Assembly: GCF_018873765.1 (NCBI RefSeq)
Contig: NC_057924.1
Coordinates: forward strand, 5,332,001-5,396,000
DNA: 64,000 bases
Source of the DNA: Telopea speciosissima
Taxonomy: Eukaryota > Streptophyta > Magnoliopsida > Proteales > Proteaceae
Direction: 5' to 3'
Shown: positions 13,501 to 25,239 of the stretch, one piece after another
Layout of the letters: every line of letters starts with the position of its first letter
How positions within the stretch are numbered: position 1 is the stretch's first letter
Position numbers and translations under genes: made by a program
The notes under the pieces: generated by a model
What the model was told of the DNA's origin: nothing
The model's database searches: none
What the model saw: only the letters and a program-made list of their open reading frames with translations

Positions 13501-16500
13501 TTTATGCCAGATAAAACCGCGACAGAAACTATCCACTTATTGAGGAGGATTATGAAAAGATAGAGAGATAGCAAAAAGGATCTCCATATGGTCTTTATTG
13601 ACCTGGAAAAAGCCTATAATCGAGTCCCTAAAGATTTAATCCAACATGTTCTAGTAAAGAGAGAAGTGTCGAGTAAATATGTGGATGAAATTAAAGATAT
13701 GTACGAGGGCGTGGTGACTAGTGTTAGAACTATGAGAGGTCAAGGCAAGGAATTCCCAATTACGATTGGGTTACATAAGGGATCAACCTTAAGTCCATAT
13801 TTATTTGCGCTTATCATAGACGACCTAACGAAGAGCATTCAAGATTAGGTCCCGTGGTGTATGCTCTTCGCCGATGATATCGTTTTGGTGGATGAGACAA
13901 AAGCAAGGATTAACACTAAATTAGAGCTATGGAGGTCAACCTTGGAAACAAGAGGCTTTAAGATTAGTAGAATGAAGATAAAGTATATGATGTGTTCTTT
14001 TAGTCATACTATGATAGATACCGACATGGTGCAAATTGAGAAAAGAGAGATACCGCAAAGGTGACTATTTTAGATATCTGGGGTCAATCATAAATAAAGA
14101 AGGTGACATAAGGATGATGTTTCACAGATAATTAAAGTGGGATGGATGAGGTAGAGAAGTGCGTCCGGAGTGTTGTGCAACTGACGTATTCCTTTAAAGC
14201 TTACAGGAAAATTCTATAGGACTGCTATACGACTGGCTATGACGTATGGGCGGAATGTTGGGCAATTAAGTGTCATATTGAGAAACTTTGTGTAGTAGAG
14301 ATGAGGATGTTAAGATGGATGCACGGAAAAACTAGGAAGGATAAAGTAAGGAATGAACATATTAGAGCTGACTTGGAGTTGCCCCGATCAATGACAAGCT
14401 CTGAGACAGTCATTTGAGGTGGTATGGTCATGTCCAACGGAGGCCTAAGGACACCCCGGTAAAGAGGAGTGATATGATCCTGATTGAAGGAGCTAAAAGA
14501 GCTAGAGGCAGGCCTAAAATGACCATAGGAGAAGTTGTGAGGAACGACATACATAGTCTAGGTCTTGTTCCAAGTATGACCTCGGATAAAGCCTATTGGA
14601 GGGCAAGGATCTGTGTAGCAAACCTACTTAGCTGAGATTCTCCTGTCTTGCTAGGCTATGCCTCTTTCCTCTTACTTTCATCTCTCATCTTTCATTTTTC
14701 TTTTTATTTCCCATATTTCATTTCTCATCTTTTTTTTTTTTTTTTTTAAGACCTCTTTTTTCATCCCTACCTTGTTTTGTTTGGATCCATGTAGCCGACC
14801 CCATTAAGTTGGGATAAGGCTGAGTTTGTTGTTGTAGTTGTTGTTAGTTCCATTCTCTTGAGATTTAAACTTCATTGATTACAATATTGCCACTGCTTGT
14901 TTATCACTGGATTTATTTGTTTGGGTGGGCCCAAAAGCAACTCAATAAGGGTTATTCCAACCTGGGTTTGCACCAAGTTCTGAAGCTTCAAAGAGCTTAA
15001 GCAAGATCAAGGCAAAAGGGACACTTAGGAAGAAGCTTCCTGCAATATGTAGCCAGAACTTGGGCCCAGATTTTTTGGATAAAAAGGTTCATTCAATGAA
15101 CAGATGGGAAGTGAGTATCTAACACTGATGAAACTTTTATATGGTGTTTATATTATTATATGTTATGTGTGTCTTGAATTCTTGTACCCATTTTGAAGTT
15201 TGCCCTGCTCCAACATTTTTTTTGGTGGTGACCCGAAGGGGAAATTTTGTGAGGTCTGTGATGGTAAGTGGTAACGACCTGACCTAATGGATTGACCTGA
15301 CTTGGAGCAGTTTTACCTTTTTTATTGTCTTATTGTGTAAGCAAGAGGAAGAAGTTAGATTTGGGCATTTCGTGTTAGGGTTTTCTGGGGAAAGTTCTTG
15401 CTGCGAATTGCGATGTTCTTAAGAGATCTCCATTGTACTTTTCTTCCATCACATGGTGAATCATTTTCAGCTTCACCCGTGGAAGTAGCATGTTATGTAC
15501 TTGACCAATACGCCAAAAGCTCTAGAGCTGATGGAACACGTTAAATCAAAGCCCTTTAACCTATCCCAAATTAGGCTAGCAAGTAGCATGTTAGGTACTT
15601 GACCAATACGCCAAAAGCTCTAGAGCTGATGGAACATGTTAAATCAAGCCCTTTAACCTATCCCATACTAGACTGGCCCAATCTAGTGCCCATACACTAT
15701 AGTGGGCCCCATTAGGCATATAACAGATCACCATGCTTCTGTAGCCGTCGTCCTCAGCAGCTCTCCCTTTGGCGGTAGGTAGCCCTTTCTAAGCGGCTCT
15801 ACTCTGCTCCAGGTTTTTGTCTGGTGGCAGGTAGCCCTTTCTTGACGGCTTTCACTCTACCCCAGGCTAGGGGTGTCAATGCCAGACCCGCACCGGCAGA
15901 CCCGACCCCACTCGACCGTTTAAAGACCGAACCGAACCGACCCGATTAATAAAAGTGTCGGGCTTCAGCCCGACCCGTTTATAAGCGGTCGTTCCCGGTG
16001 CTGGAAGTAACACCGTCGGATGCCCGACCGACCCGCCCGCTTAAAGGCCCGACCGAGCCCGACCCCCTTTGCCCGTTTAAACCCGACCCCTAAGCTCGAT
16101 TATTATTACCTATTCTACCCCAACCCCGGAGAAAATTCCCAAACGTAAACACGTTCCAACTTCCAACTCCCTAACAAGTAACAACCGGTAACCTAACCCT
16201 CCTAAATGACTAACCATTAACCCTAATTATTTACCCAAAAAAACCATTAACCCTAACTAACCTTCCAAATTCCACCTCTTTTTTTCTTTTTTCTATTCAA
16301 TCTCACAAAATCAAAATTTAGTCTTTGAGTCTCACACATCCACGGCAAAATTGCACTTCTTTTTTCCTTTTTTCTATTCAGTCTCGCAAAGTCAAAATTT
16401 AAGTCTTGGAATCTCACGAGTCACACGGCAAAGGGAGAAAAGAAGAAGAAGAAGAAGAAAGAACAGGAAAGGTAATAAACTAATCATGAATATATTATTT

Positions 16501-19500
16501 TTTTATAAATAATCTATTATTCTATTAGATCGTTTTGTCATCTAGTACTCTAGTTCTTTCACTTTTTAGTTTTTATCTTCATCTCTCGACTCTCTCCCAC
16601 ATGGTTCTAAATGCTACACGCCTATATCTGATCCATCATATGTGGAATCCTCCCTCTCATAATGTGATTAACTCGATATTGATGGCAGCTCCATCTCGCA
16701 ATCCAGGGTCATGGAGTAGGGGGCATATGGAGACCTTGAGGGGTCGATTCTTATAGGTTTTGTTCTATTGGCTAATTGTAATTCAGTCACGGTAGAATTG
16801 AAAGTAGTCGATCAGTCTGAGACTGCCCTTCTACTTGGATGGGTACATTTAATCTTAGAAGGAAATTTTAAAATGATGATTGGATGGCTTAGTAGAGATA
16901 GGAGGTCCTGGAGATAAACATACTTCATTGGAAAGCTATATAGCATTATGCACCAACCAAGAGTTATCTTTTGTATGAAGGATGCATTCAGCCAATTCAT
17001 TAGTTGATGAGTTGGTTAAGTAAGAGGTTAAAGGGAATTTCTATAGTTGGGATCTTACCCCATTCTCGTAGTTCCTATTGAGCATTTATTGTTTCATACT
17101 AACCTAGTAGTCCTACTTATCCGAAATAAAAACTCTTCCACAAAAGATTCCTAATTGACTAGAATATTCACCATTTCGGAATTTGTTCTTGGTTTTTTTT
17201 TTTTTTTTAAATTTGTTATTAGTAATATTTATTATTATTGTTTGAACTTTGGAGTCATCATGAAGCCTCTTTCAACCTTACATGCATTTGGTTATTAGGT
17301 GCTTGAAAAATATTTCTTTAGGTTTATTTAAGTTTAATAAAGTACATATTTTAGAGACTATATTTTGAAGAATTTTAGCTTTATTTTGATGAAGATTATT
17401 CTTGTTTATTATTTGCAGCTTATTGTTAGTCACTTAGTCATTTAGCATAAATTAGAAATGCCAAATCAAAGAATCCCGAAGTTCAAATGACTCCAAATGA
17501 AGGAAACGTTTCTAGTCCGTCTTCTAGTAAGACAAATGCTGCACCAGCCTACTTGCTTCTCGGTGCTACACTGGTACTAGAGCTCCTACTTCAACCGGTA
17601 TTACAATGAGAAAGAGGAAAATAACTTCTATAGTTTGGAAAGAGTTTATTCAAATTCCTAAAGAAAAGAATCCTCGATGGGAGACAGAGGGCAAAATGTA
17701 AGGCTTGTGGGAATATATATTTGGTGACTCGGATATCAATGGCATTGGCGGTTTGAGGAGACACCTTAAGAATTGCACCAAACGTAAAAACAAAGATATT
17801 GCCCAAATGATATTAAGTGGAGGTGATGGGAATCGACATGTAAAAGCAAGAAGATTGATGCAGAAATGGTGCGAGATATGATTACCATGCTTATTGTTAG
17901 AAGAGAACTACCCTTGGTGTTTGTTGAATATCAAGAGTTTAGGGATTTGATTACCTATCTTTACCCACAATTCAGCCCGATTAGTAGGAATACCCAATTG
18001 GCTGATATCTTGAGGTGGCACAATAGGGAGAGTAAGAGGATTAAGGAATTTTTGAATTCCTTCAATGGTAGGATGTCATTGACTCGATTTGTGGTCCTCC
18101 ATCACTGACTCTTATATTTCTCTCACTTGTCATTACATTGACACGAATGGATATTGCATAAGAAATTACTAAAATTTTGCATCATGCCACCACCACACAC
18201 AGGAGTTAACATAAGTCAAATTGCATCGGAGATGTTATTGTATTGGGGATTGAGAAGAAAGCTGTTTTCTATTACTCTAGATAATGCTTCGCAAATCTCT
18301 CTTTTATTGATCACTTGAAAAGAAATTTGGTGTTGAAGAAGGCTTTAATGTGTGATGGTGATTTTTTTCATAATCGATGTTGTGCCCATATATTGAACCT
18401 AATTGTACAAGATGGTTTGAAGGTAATTGATAATTGTGTACAATTGGTTCGATCCGAGTAGCATATGTGAAGGCATCTCGTGCAAGGAAAGTGAAATTCC
18501 TAGAATGCTAAGCGGTGGGTTTATCAAATAAGAAAGGATTGCATGGAGATGTTACCACGAGGTGGAACTCCACTTATCACATGCTTGATTCTGCTATATT
18601 CTATAAGAGTGCATTTCATGAACTTGGTTGGTGAATAAAAATTATAGAGAGTGTCCAAGTCTCGAGGAATGGTCCAAGGTTGAGCAATTAATGCATTTTT
18701 TGAAGCCTTTCAATGACATCACAGAGGTGTTATACGGGACCAAGTACCCAACGGCAAATTTGTATTTTCATAACGTATGGAATATACATAAGTCTTTGTT
18801 GGAAGTGATAGTACATGGAGATGACCTTATGAAGAAGATGGCACAAGAAATGAAAAAGAAGTTTGACAAGTATTGGGACTCATATAGCATTATTTTAGCT
18901 ATTGCGGTTGTATTTGACCCTCGATACAAGTTATCCTTTGTTTCATGTGCTTTTGATAAGATATATAATCTTGACTCTAGATCAAGGGAGAAATTTAGAC
19001 TTGGAAAAACAAGTTTAGAACGACTCTTTGAAGAGTACCGAAGCATGGATGTGACCATGGAAGAGGGGGCATTACACTCGGATGATATAGAGGCGATACG
19101 GTTGGAAATGCATCGGATGGCAGGTATAAATCATTTTGTTTTTTATTTCTATTGTATATTCATTTCAATATGTTGCATTTTTATATTGATTTTTTATTTT
19201 ATAGGAGCTAAACGCATATGAGAGTAGCAATAATACAACAAGATCAGATAAATCTGAATTGTATTTGTATTTGGAAGAGCCAAGGATCAAAGATACGACG
19301 AAGCAATATGATGTATTGGCCTATTGGAAGTCGCAGGAACTAAATATCATGATCTTTCTCGGATGGCACGGGATGTGTTAGCTATTCCGGTATCAACGTT
19401 GCTTCGAATCGCTTTTAGTCTTGGAGGTAGAGTTATTGACAAATATAGAAGTAAGCTACTACCAACAAATGCTGAAGCACTGATTTGCCCCCAAGATTGG

Positions 19501-22500
19501 ATGTTTGGAGTAGACTTTAGAGGTAGTTTTTAAAAATTTGTGTACATTTTATTAAATTGATATTATTTTCTCTCTTTTTTGGTCATATTCTTATTATCTT
19601 ATATGTACTATTGTTTATTTTTTTCTTTAAAGCTGAACGGGTGATGATGCCAATGATTTGGCTGATGCTTTAAAAGATGTGTTGTCCATGAATGAGAGTG
19701 GTGTAACTAATGAGGCTCCGTGAGGACCAATACCTACACAAGGATCTTCAATTGCTTCTACCGCAGGTTGTAAATAACATTTAGTCTATTAGATGACTTT
19801 CTACAGGTATTGTCATTTTTCTTCTTATGTTTTTTATTTGCCTTGTCTTTTATTACAATCACGTTTTGACTTGTACTATCTTTCCACGGGGACCACAGGT
19901 ATTGTCATTCGATCTTCAAATGTCATTTAATCTTCTAGTTCTTCTAGCTCAATCTTCGAGTAAGTTTTCATCTCTTTAAACATTGCACACAATTGGTTCA
20001 AACTTGAGACTTAAGTTTCTCTATTTTTCTAGTTTTGCTAAGATGACATGAATAGATAGATAAGATCTAGCGTTGTTGCTCTATTTTCTGCTATATATAT
20101 TGTTCTTCTATTTATTCTAAATGTCTTTTGTTTCATGTAGGTCTCTTCTACTTATTTTGCTTAATCGAACAAAGGCAACAATCGTTGGACTCCGAGAGGC
20201 CAACCATTTTGTTTGAGTTACCGAGATCCAAGAATGCTTGTGAAATGTGATGTTACAAGCTGATGTTTCATTTTGATTCTTATGTCTGTACTTTGTAGAC
20301 ATGGGACATTGGACTGATATTACTTTATATTTTGTTACTTTTGACGTTATAGTTTGTAGACATGGGACATGGGACTGATATTACTTTATATTTTGTTACT
20401 TTTGACGTTATAGTTTGTGGACATGGGACATCGGATATGGGACATGAGACTTTCCTATATTACTTTTATATTTTGTTACCTTTTTTTTTTTAAATAGGAC
20501 ATGGGACATGGGACGTTATAGTTTGTGGACATGGGAAATGGGACTGATATTACTTTCCACACCGTTTAGTGCTCGTTTAGAGTTAAATAGGCCATTAGCC
20601 TGACCGAGGCCCGTTTACCTTGAATAAGGCTGTCCCGATTAAAGACCGAACACCGACCGACCGAAATTAAACAGTACCATGTCCGCCCAATGCAAGCCCG
20701 AACACCTAAACGGTCGGATACGGTGCAGCCTATAAAATTGGTGAGGCCCGTCTAGGCCCGACCGAGACCGACCGAACCCGACCGGTTGACACCCCTACCC
20801 CAGGCGGCCCTTCTCCTAGGTAGCCCTTTCTGTAATTTGAACCCGTGACGTGGTGACTGGTTCTGATACCAAATGTTAGGTACTTGACCAATATGTTAAA
20901 TCAAACCCTTTAACCTATCCCATACTAGGCTGGCCCAATCTAGTGTCCATACACTATAGTGGGCCCCATTAGGCACATAACATAGCACATCATATGGGTA
21001 TGAACCACATTAAATATTTGTGTCATCCTTGCTGAAATCTGTTTTGTTTCTTCGTGTTTCTTAGAGTTTGCGTTAAGATTATATATAAACTTAAGGCATA
21101 CAGCAATTCAAATGCACACACAGACATATATAAACATTATTTAAAAGAATTGAAAAAATGAATTCCAAAATAGAAAAGAATATACATAGAAAGTTGATCT
21201 TTACATGGAAAAGAATATACAAAAATAAGGAAGAAACTGCTATTTATAACCAGAAACAAAGAACTAAAGAAGAAAATGAGCAAAACTACGCACGTATTAA
21301 ACTGCAACTGACTTTCATTATACAGTGAATTGTAATAATCTTCTTCTTTAATATCAAAAGAATCCCGCCTCAAGTGAACCTAGACAAACAGGGACATTAC
21401 AGAAGTTATAAAAAGACAGTAATCAAATCTTAGATATCAAGAAAGATCTTAAGAATGATCTTAGAACAGTGATACTTACAATTGTTGGAGGAAGGGCGAG
21501 ATCTGCAGCCCGGCCTTTCTTTGTGCGTCTTAGCACTATGCTTTTCAAAAGTTTATGTTTCAGTAAAATCATGGCTCTGGTTCGGCTTCTGCCTTCGTCA
21601 AGATCTCCCGATGCTTGTATTGGTTTAGAAATATACTTAAATGAACAACACAAAAAGATATTACCACCAGAAAAAAATTACAGTGAAACCTCAGCCTCGT
21701 AACAACAAACATGAAAGAAAAAGAGAAAACAGGTTAAGAAAATGAAAATATGTAAAACTCACTCTGTTCCACCAGCAAAAATGCCTCATAGATTTATGAA
21801 CACAGTTTTGACACTCTGATGTGGAACTGTAAGTAGAAGCATTCCAAAGTTTAGATATTATAAAGTAGTTAATTCAGCAAGATAAGAATGCTAAGGCCTA
21901 ATGGGAACTACAAAAGCTAGGGAGAGGGAAAAAAAGTAAATTAATTTCACTATGCCATTTAGAAGTATGATTTGATTAAAGCAAGACCATAAGTAGCTAA
22001 GAATCATAACGAATCACAAATACATTACCTGTAATCAAGAGATTTGCAATCACAATCTCGACAAAAGTAATATGAATAAGGTGTTATTTGTAAAAAACGG
22101 ACCTGTATAACCCAAGTCACAAAATTTTTCAGCCCAAAAGTTAAAGATAACATAACAGCTAACTACCCAATGAATTTAGATGACACTTACCAGTGAATAA
22201 AGTTCTCCAACACGATTCTGAAGTGGAGTGCCACTCAAAGCCCATTTATATGAAGACTCTAAAGCAAGAACAGCCTTCGCAGTACTGCTGCGTCTATCTT
22301 TGATATAATGAGCCTACAAACATAAATTAAATTTGATTCTTCAACAATTAGAACATTTCAAGGCCGTGAGCTAGAATGGAACTTCAAACTCAACGAACAG
22401 AAGAACCAGGAAAGACGCAGCATTCTTAAAATAATGATAATATAGGAACAAACACACACAAACACATGATTCTTAACTGTAGTTTGGCCTATCATCCTTG

Positions 22501-24042
22501 GATTTCACAAAGCCCCAAAATTCTAGAAGATCCATAACACAGAACCCTTGTAAGACATCTTCCTAAAATAAAAAGTGGGATCACAAACTTACTTCATCCA
22601 AAATAATGCGCTCCCACTTCACAGAGTGCAACACTGAGTTCCTTGAGGTAGGGTTCTCCATTGGCTCTTTTTCTTGCTTGTATTGCTTATTAGCCTTCTT
22701 GCCAGCCCCTTCTATACTTTCCCAATCTTGATCAGTCACACTTCCAAGACCGGAGGATTTCATTTTCTCCTTGGAGGGTTTGAGTCCACTCTCCTTTTTC
22801 TTTTTCACTTGTTTAGACTGCTTAGCTGTTCTAACAGCGTCAGGCCCACAAAAATACTTTAAATGAACAGACATCTTCCTGGAATGAAACCACTTCCCAC
22901 AGAACACACACTTCTCCTTGGGTGGCATCACATTCTTCCTGTACTCTGCCTCAATGATGGAATATGTGGTCAGGACAAAATCGTATTCAGCGAACTCATC
23001 TGAACTCTTTTTTCTATTGGCCCCGTGATATACCAATACCTTGGTGCTCCCTGTAGGTGTGAACCGACCAATCTCATTTACCCACTGTCTCACAGCAACC
23101 ACGGGACAAATAACAAGGGTGCCTTTAGTTTCAGGCAACACTGTTGATGTACTCGGTGAAGGATTGGGATCACCATGCCTCCAAGTTGATTGCCGGATTG
23201 CCCGCTTGGCAAGAACAAGTGCAATGGCCTGTATTGTCTTGCCCATTCCCATCTCGTCTGCAAGGATTCCTCCTCTTATTGTAGATTCCTCTTGTTTCAA
23301 AGCCCAGGCCAACCATTCTTTTTGGTACCTAAGCAGAGGCATCAGCAAGTCTTGGGGTGGCTCAGCAATCTCGGGCACTTCTTCGTCTAGAATATCCATA
23401 TCAGCATCTTTTGTTTCATTTGCATCAATCCAACTTTCATTCTCTTGTTCCAAAACTTCCCACATTAATATTGGCCCTTCTTTTCTTTTTCCACTCCTCC
23501 CTCTTTTCTTTTTTGGTCGAGAGTAGCGAACAAAATCTTCTTCAATGGGGAGAACTGGTTCAACTTCATTGCTTGTTATTTCCATTAGAAAATTTGTAAA
23601 GTCAGGATCGTCTCCGTCACTAATTTCAAGCACAGTGTTTCCTTCAAATTTCTCTCTCTTCTCCTCCTCCGCTTCCCATGAAGAATTTGCATCTACATAT
23701 ACAAAAATCATTGCAAAGGGGATCAACTCTCTGACGTTCTTCACTATGAAGAAATCAAAGAGGGGCACTAATGAAATATATAAAAAGATACCTTCATCGC
23801 TAACGCTCCCATCTGAATCTGAAAGTAGGACAAGATCTTCCTCGTCAGAAAAATCTTCCGACGGGCGCTTCTTGCCTAATTAAAGGATCGTTTCAGGGAA
23901 TCATGGACTTATATTGAAATTTAAAAAACCAAAAAAAAAAATACGAGAGACGATTTTCCAAAGAATGGAAGGGCAGATAAGTTTTGGAAAATTTACGTTT
24001 CCTGTCGTGGTCCGAAACTGTGCGACGAGGCCGTAGATTCAT
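4541..24042 (-). CDS. RAD16: RAD16/RHP16-like SNF2 helicase with inserted RING finger, copy A (intact, 16 exons)
   Basis: A nuclear Swi2/Snf2 ATPase of the RAD16 family, which acts in yeast in global-genome excision repair and as a RING E3 ligase. Exons in transcript order: 24042-23997, 23875-23792, 23692-22593, 22313-22191, 22102-22029, 21826-21763, 21635-21480, 21379-21294, 9904-9835, 9468-9343, 9220-8990, 6076-5972, 5885-5733, 4958-4870, 4789-4709, 4613-4541. All junctions are GT-AG and phases agree, giving 886 codons. Seen: acidic N-terminus; Walker A DEMGMGKT near 189-196; a C-x2-C..H..C insertion ([16 protein letters not shown]) near 305; DE|AH split by intron 3; SGTPLQN near 437; a C3HC4 RING at 632-671 ([17 protein letters not shown]) split by intron 10; [22 protein letters not shown] at 821-831. 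The first exon ([15 protein letters not shown]) is inferred, because exon 2 has no ATG and a TAA lies just upstream of its AG acceptor. The length fits plant RHP16-like proteins. Confidence 0.88.
6077..8989 (-). other. Intron 11 of copy A, outside the inserted element
   Basis: This 2.9-kb intron separates the RING exon from the helicase C-terminal exons. It holds an (AT)11 microsatellite at 6204-6225, the insertion at 6342-7255, and otherwise AT-rich sequence that is alignable by eye with the same introns of B and C near its 3' end. The two opposed open frames at 8438-8704 have no family signal. Confidence 0.7.
6342..7255. mobile_element. 914-bp insertion with 9-bp target-site duplication, class unknown
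   Basis: The element is flanked by ATCCAATCA at 6333-6341 and 7256-7264. The homologous intron of B (26757-26765) and of C (42383-42391) each has a single ATCCAATCA in the same context, which is a clean empty site. No ORF is present. The ends (left TGGTACAAGATCTCG, right GTCCTAAAACCTTGA) show only weak inverted similarity. The interior is rich in CGAGAT/ATCTCG and GAAAC words at both ends, as in large Mutator-like non-autonomous elements. The 9-bp duplication supports that class. Confidence 0.75.
10074..10104. repeat. Poly-T/poly-G homopolymer junction
   Basis: A run of T is followed directly by a run of G, then GAGGG. A similar G-run lies at 5145-5158. Such runs are prone to length errors in assembly. 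Confidence 0.6.
10229..10622. mobile_element. 394-bp MITE with 10-bp near-perfect duplication
   Basis: The flanks are GTATTGAGCA (10219-10228) and GTATTGAGAA (10623-10632). The ends are inverted: left AGGTTCTAAATCTCAG, right reverse-complemented CATGGTTCTTAATCTTGG. The interior consists of GTCGAAAC/GTTTCGAC and CCGAGAT words on alternating strands. The duplication length suggests a Mutator-type MITE. Confidence 0.65.
12170..14846 (+). mobile_element. RTE-type LINE, 5'-truncated and decayed
   Basis: Translated in shifting frames, the region gives an endonuclease C-terminal part ([14 protein letters not shown] near 12285, then QIDFFLTRR), a reverse transcriptase ([11 protein letters not shown] near 13220, [15 protein letters not shown] at 13585, FADD at 13867-13878) and the RTE C-terminal block [11 protein letters not shown] with [10 protein letters not shown] (14405-14520). 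It ends in a 3' UTR GTAGCCGACCCC..TTGGGATAAGG and a GTT-rich tail (14825-14846), which is typical of plant RTE elements. Several stops and frameshifts make it inactive. It lies antisense to the host gene, inside intron 8 of copy A. It starts within the endonuclease, so the 5' end is missing. Confidence 0.85.
17600..19533 (+). pseudogene. hAT transposase (BED zinc finger, RNase-H fold, dimerisation domain), decayed
   Basis: Read in several frames. A BED finger (VWKEFI, then KCKACG, then [10 protein letters not shown]) lies at 17630-17790. A DNA-binding helical part ([16 protein letters not shown]) lies at 17900-17960. The RNase-H-like central part, with [16 protein letters not shown] and [10 protein letters not shown], is open at 18628-19133. 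The hAT C-terminal dimerisation domain, with YLEEPRIK and [15 protein letters not shown], lies at 19255-19510. Frameshifts near 17700 and 19325 and stops near 18106 break it. It resembles the plant RICESLEEPER group of zinc-finger BED transposases. The gap at about 19130-19205 is AT-rich and has GT/AG signals, so part of it may be an intron rather than damage. Confidence 0.88.
20292..20555. repeat. 61-bp tandem repeat inside the hAT element
   Basis: A unit starting TTTGTAGACATGGGACA recurs at 20292, 20353 and 20414, with a partial, rearranged fourth copy to about 20555. The inner word ACATGGGAC is repeated further. It lies between the transposase and the right subterminal region. Confidence 0.8.
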
Positions 24043-25239
24043 TGCTGTCGGTAGGATGAGCGATCTAGTCAGTGTTCGGAGGTTGTGTATTCTTCGATAG
24101 AGAATTAAAAGGGCTTCAAGACAATTTGAGAGAGGGGACAAGGGAGAAGGAGAGCTGCGGTAGTTGTGTGAAGCAAGGCTTCACTGAACAAGACAACCGC
24201 GCGGCGGGAAAAAGCAATGCCCATTCACTGATTTATATAAATATTTTTGTAGGGCACGTGTTGAAAGTTTACACGTGCATCTGATGAAACTGAAACGGGC
24301 ATAGAACGTGACCTAAACCGTCGGATTGGGATCAACGAGGAATTATCTAAATTACTTGGGAATCGAGAACTCGGGATAAGGTTCCTCCTTCGATTAGATG
24401 AGATCATGAGAAAAGAACCGGAGAGGGACAAGGGTGAAACTTGAAACTCGTTGACGATTGACGAAAGGAGTTTGGTTTCCGTTGAAACCGGAACTATGTA
24501 GTTTCCGCTGCAGATTCGGACACTTCCATCTAGGGCTCAACGCCGCAGCGGAGTTGCGGTTAAGGATTCTCTCTCTCTATTTTCCAGTTTTCTCTGGCAC
24601 ACCCTCGGTCTCTATCGGTTATTTGGTTGCTGCTTTGGAAGTTGCAGAGTGAAATAACAGAGAGGAACCTATCCCTGACCAACCCTTTGGCCTTGATGTG
24701 GTGAAGTTGACGGTCATTCTCTCTCTCTCTCTCTCTCTCTCAGAAGTTTTAAAGGCCCAAATGTTTCTTGTTTGGATTAACAATATCGAAGGAACCTGAT
24801 GGCCAGATCATGAGCTACTAGGAATGACGACTCGTCTGATCAGTTCAGTGCAGATTTGTAATAGAAGAGAACTGAAAAGATGGTTTTCCATTCGGTGTTC
24901 TCAAATTTCTAATGTACATCAACTCCTACTGACCTTAATCCCACTCAAGCTTTGATCTTCAGCAAAAAGCCAAAAAACAAAACGAAAAACATAATGGCTG
25001 AACCATAACCAGAAAATTGGACATCTTTTTATTAGATTAATCCCCTGAGCTGCTGCTTTTTCAGACAAAATCAAACAGGTTTACATGGGAAAAAAATACA
25101 CGACCCCTTTACAAGTGTAGTAGTAACCTTTACAATGTAAGATCAGATTGTTGCTGCTATCCCATTAACTCAAGTGTGTCAACATCTGCATGGAAGACAA
25201 CTTACTGATCAAGATGGCTCCATTTGAAGGTGCTTTTGC
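24043..25239. promoter_or_regulatory. Intergenic region between copy A start and copy B stop
   Basis: This 1.2-kb region must hold the 5' UTR and promoter of copy A and the 3' UTR of copy B. A (CT)n tract at 24719-24741 (GA-rich on the coding strand) is the kind of tract common in plant core promoters. From about 24805 the sequence matches the flank downstream of copy C (from 40105; shared GACTCGTCTGATCAGT), marking the edge of the B/C duplication. No other gene is supported. Confidence 0.55.

Larger units (their letters stand above)
15868..20797 (+). mobile_element. 4.93-kb hAT DNA transposon with intact ends
   Basis: The ends are 12-bp perfect inverted repeats, TAGGGGTGTCAA at 15868 and TTGACACCCCTA ending at 20797. 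The flanks are the 8-bp direct repeat CCCCAGGC at 15860-15867 and 20798-20805. Eight-bp duplications and a TAGGG-like terminus are hallmarks of hAT. Both subterminal regions (15885-16090 and 20570-20790) are crowded with CCGACC/GGTCGG motifs, which are likely transposase-binding sites. The transposase it carries is broken. Confidence 0.93.
15491..20982 (-). mobile_element. TRIM retrotransposon split by a hAT element
   Basis: The terminal repeats are 15491-15725 (left) and 20874-20982 (right). Both begin TGTTA and end TAACA, and share words such as CCCATACTAG and AGTGGGCCCCATTAGGCA. The 5-bp duplication is TAGCA at 15486-15490 and 20983-20987. A primer site complementary to tRNA-Met (minus-strand TGGTATCAGAACC, about 20859-20871) lies beside the right LTR, so the element is on the minus strand. 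The left LTR has an internal 98-bp direct duplication (15491-15588 and from 15589). Without the hAT insert and its extra TSD, the element is about 554 bp and has no coding capacity, which is what defines a TRIM. Confidence 0.8.
9905..21293 (-). other. 11.4-kb intron 8 of copy A, transposon-loaded
   Basis: The donor follows exon 8 at 21293 and the acceptor precedes exon 9 at 9905. The split codon (phase 2) is restored to ACA (Thr) in a conserved FNTYVEAG block. The same intron in copy B is only 1.45 kb (32823-34269). The extra length is mainly a MITE (10229-10622), an RTE LINE (about 12170-14846) and a TRIM split by a hAT element (15491-20982). Between these, 10633-12170 and 14847-15485 are non-coding. 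11380-11760 contains TATAAATAG at 11620 and resembles an LTR or promoter relic, without proof. Confidence 0.85.

Noticed and set aside
23041-23526. 161-codon plus-strand open frame
   Set aside because: Mirror of copy A exon 3 on the other strand.
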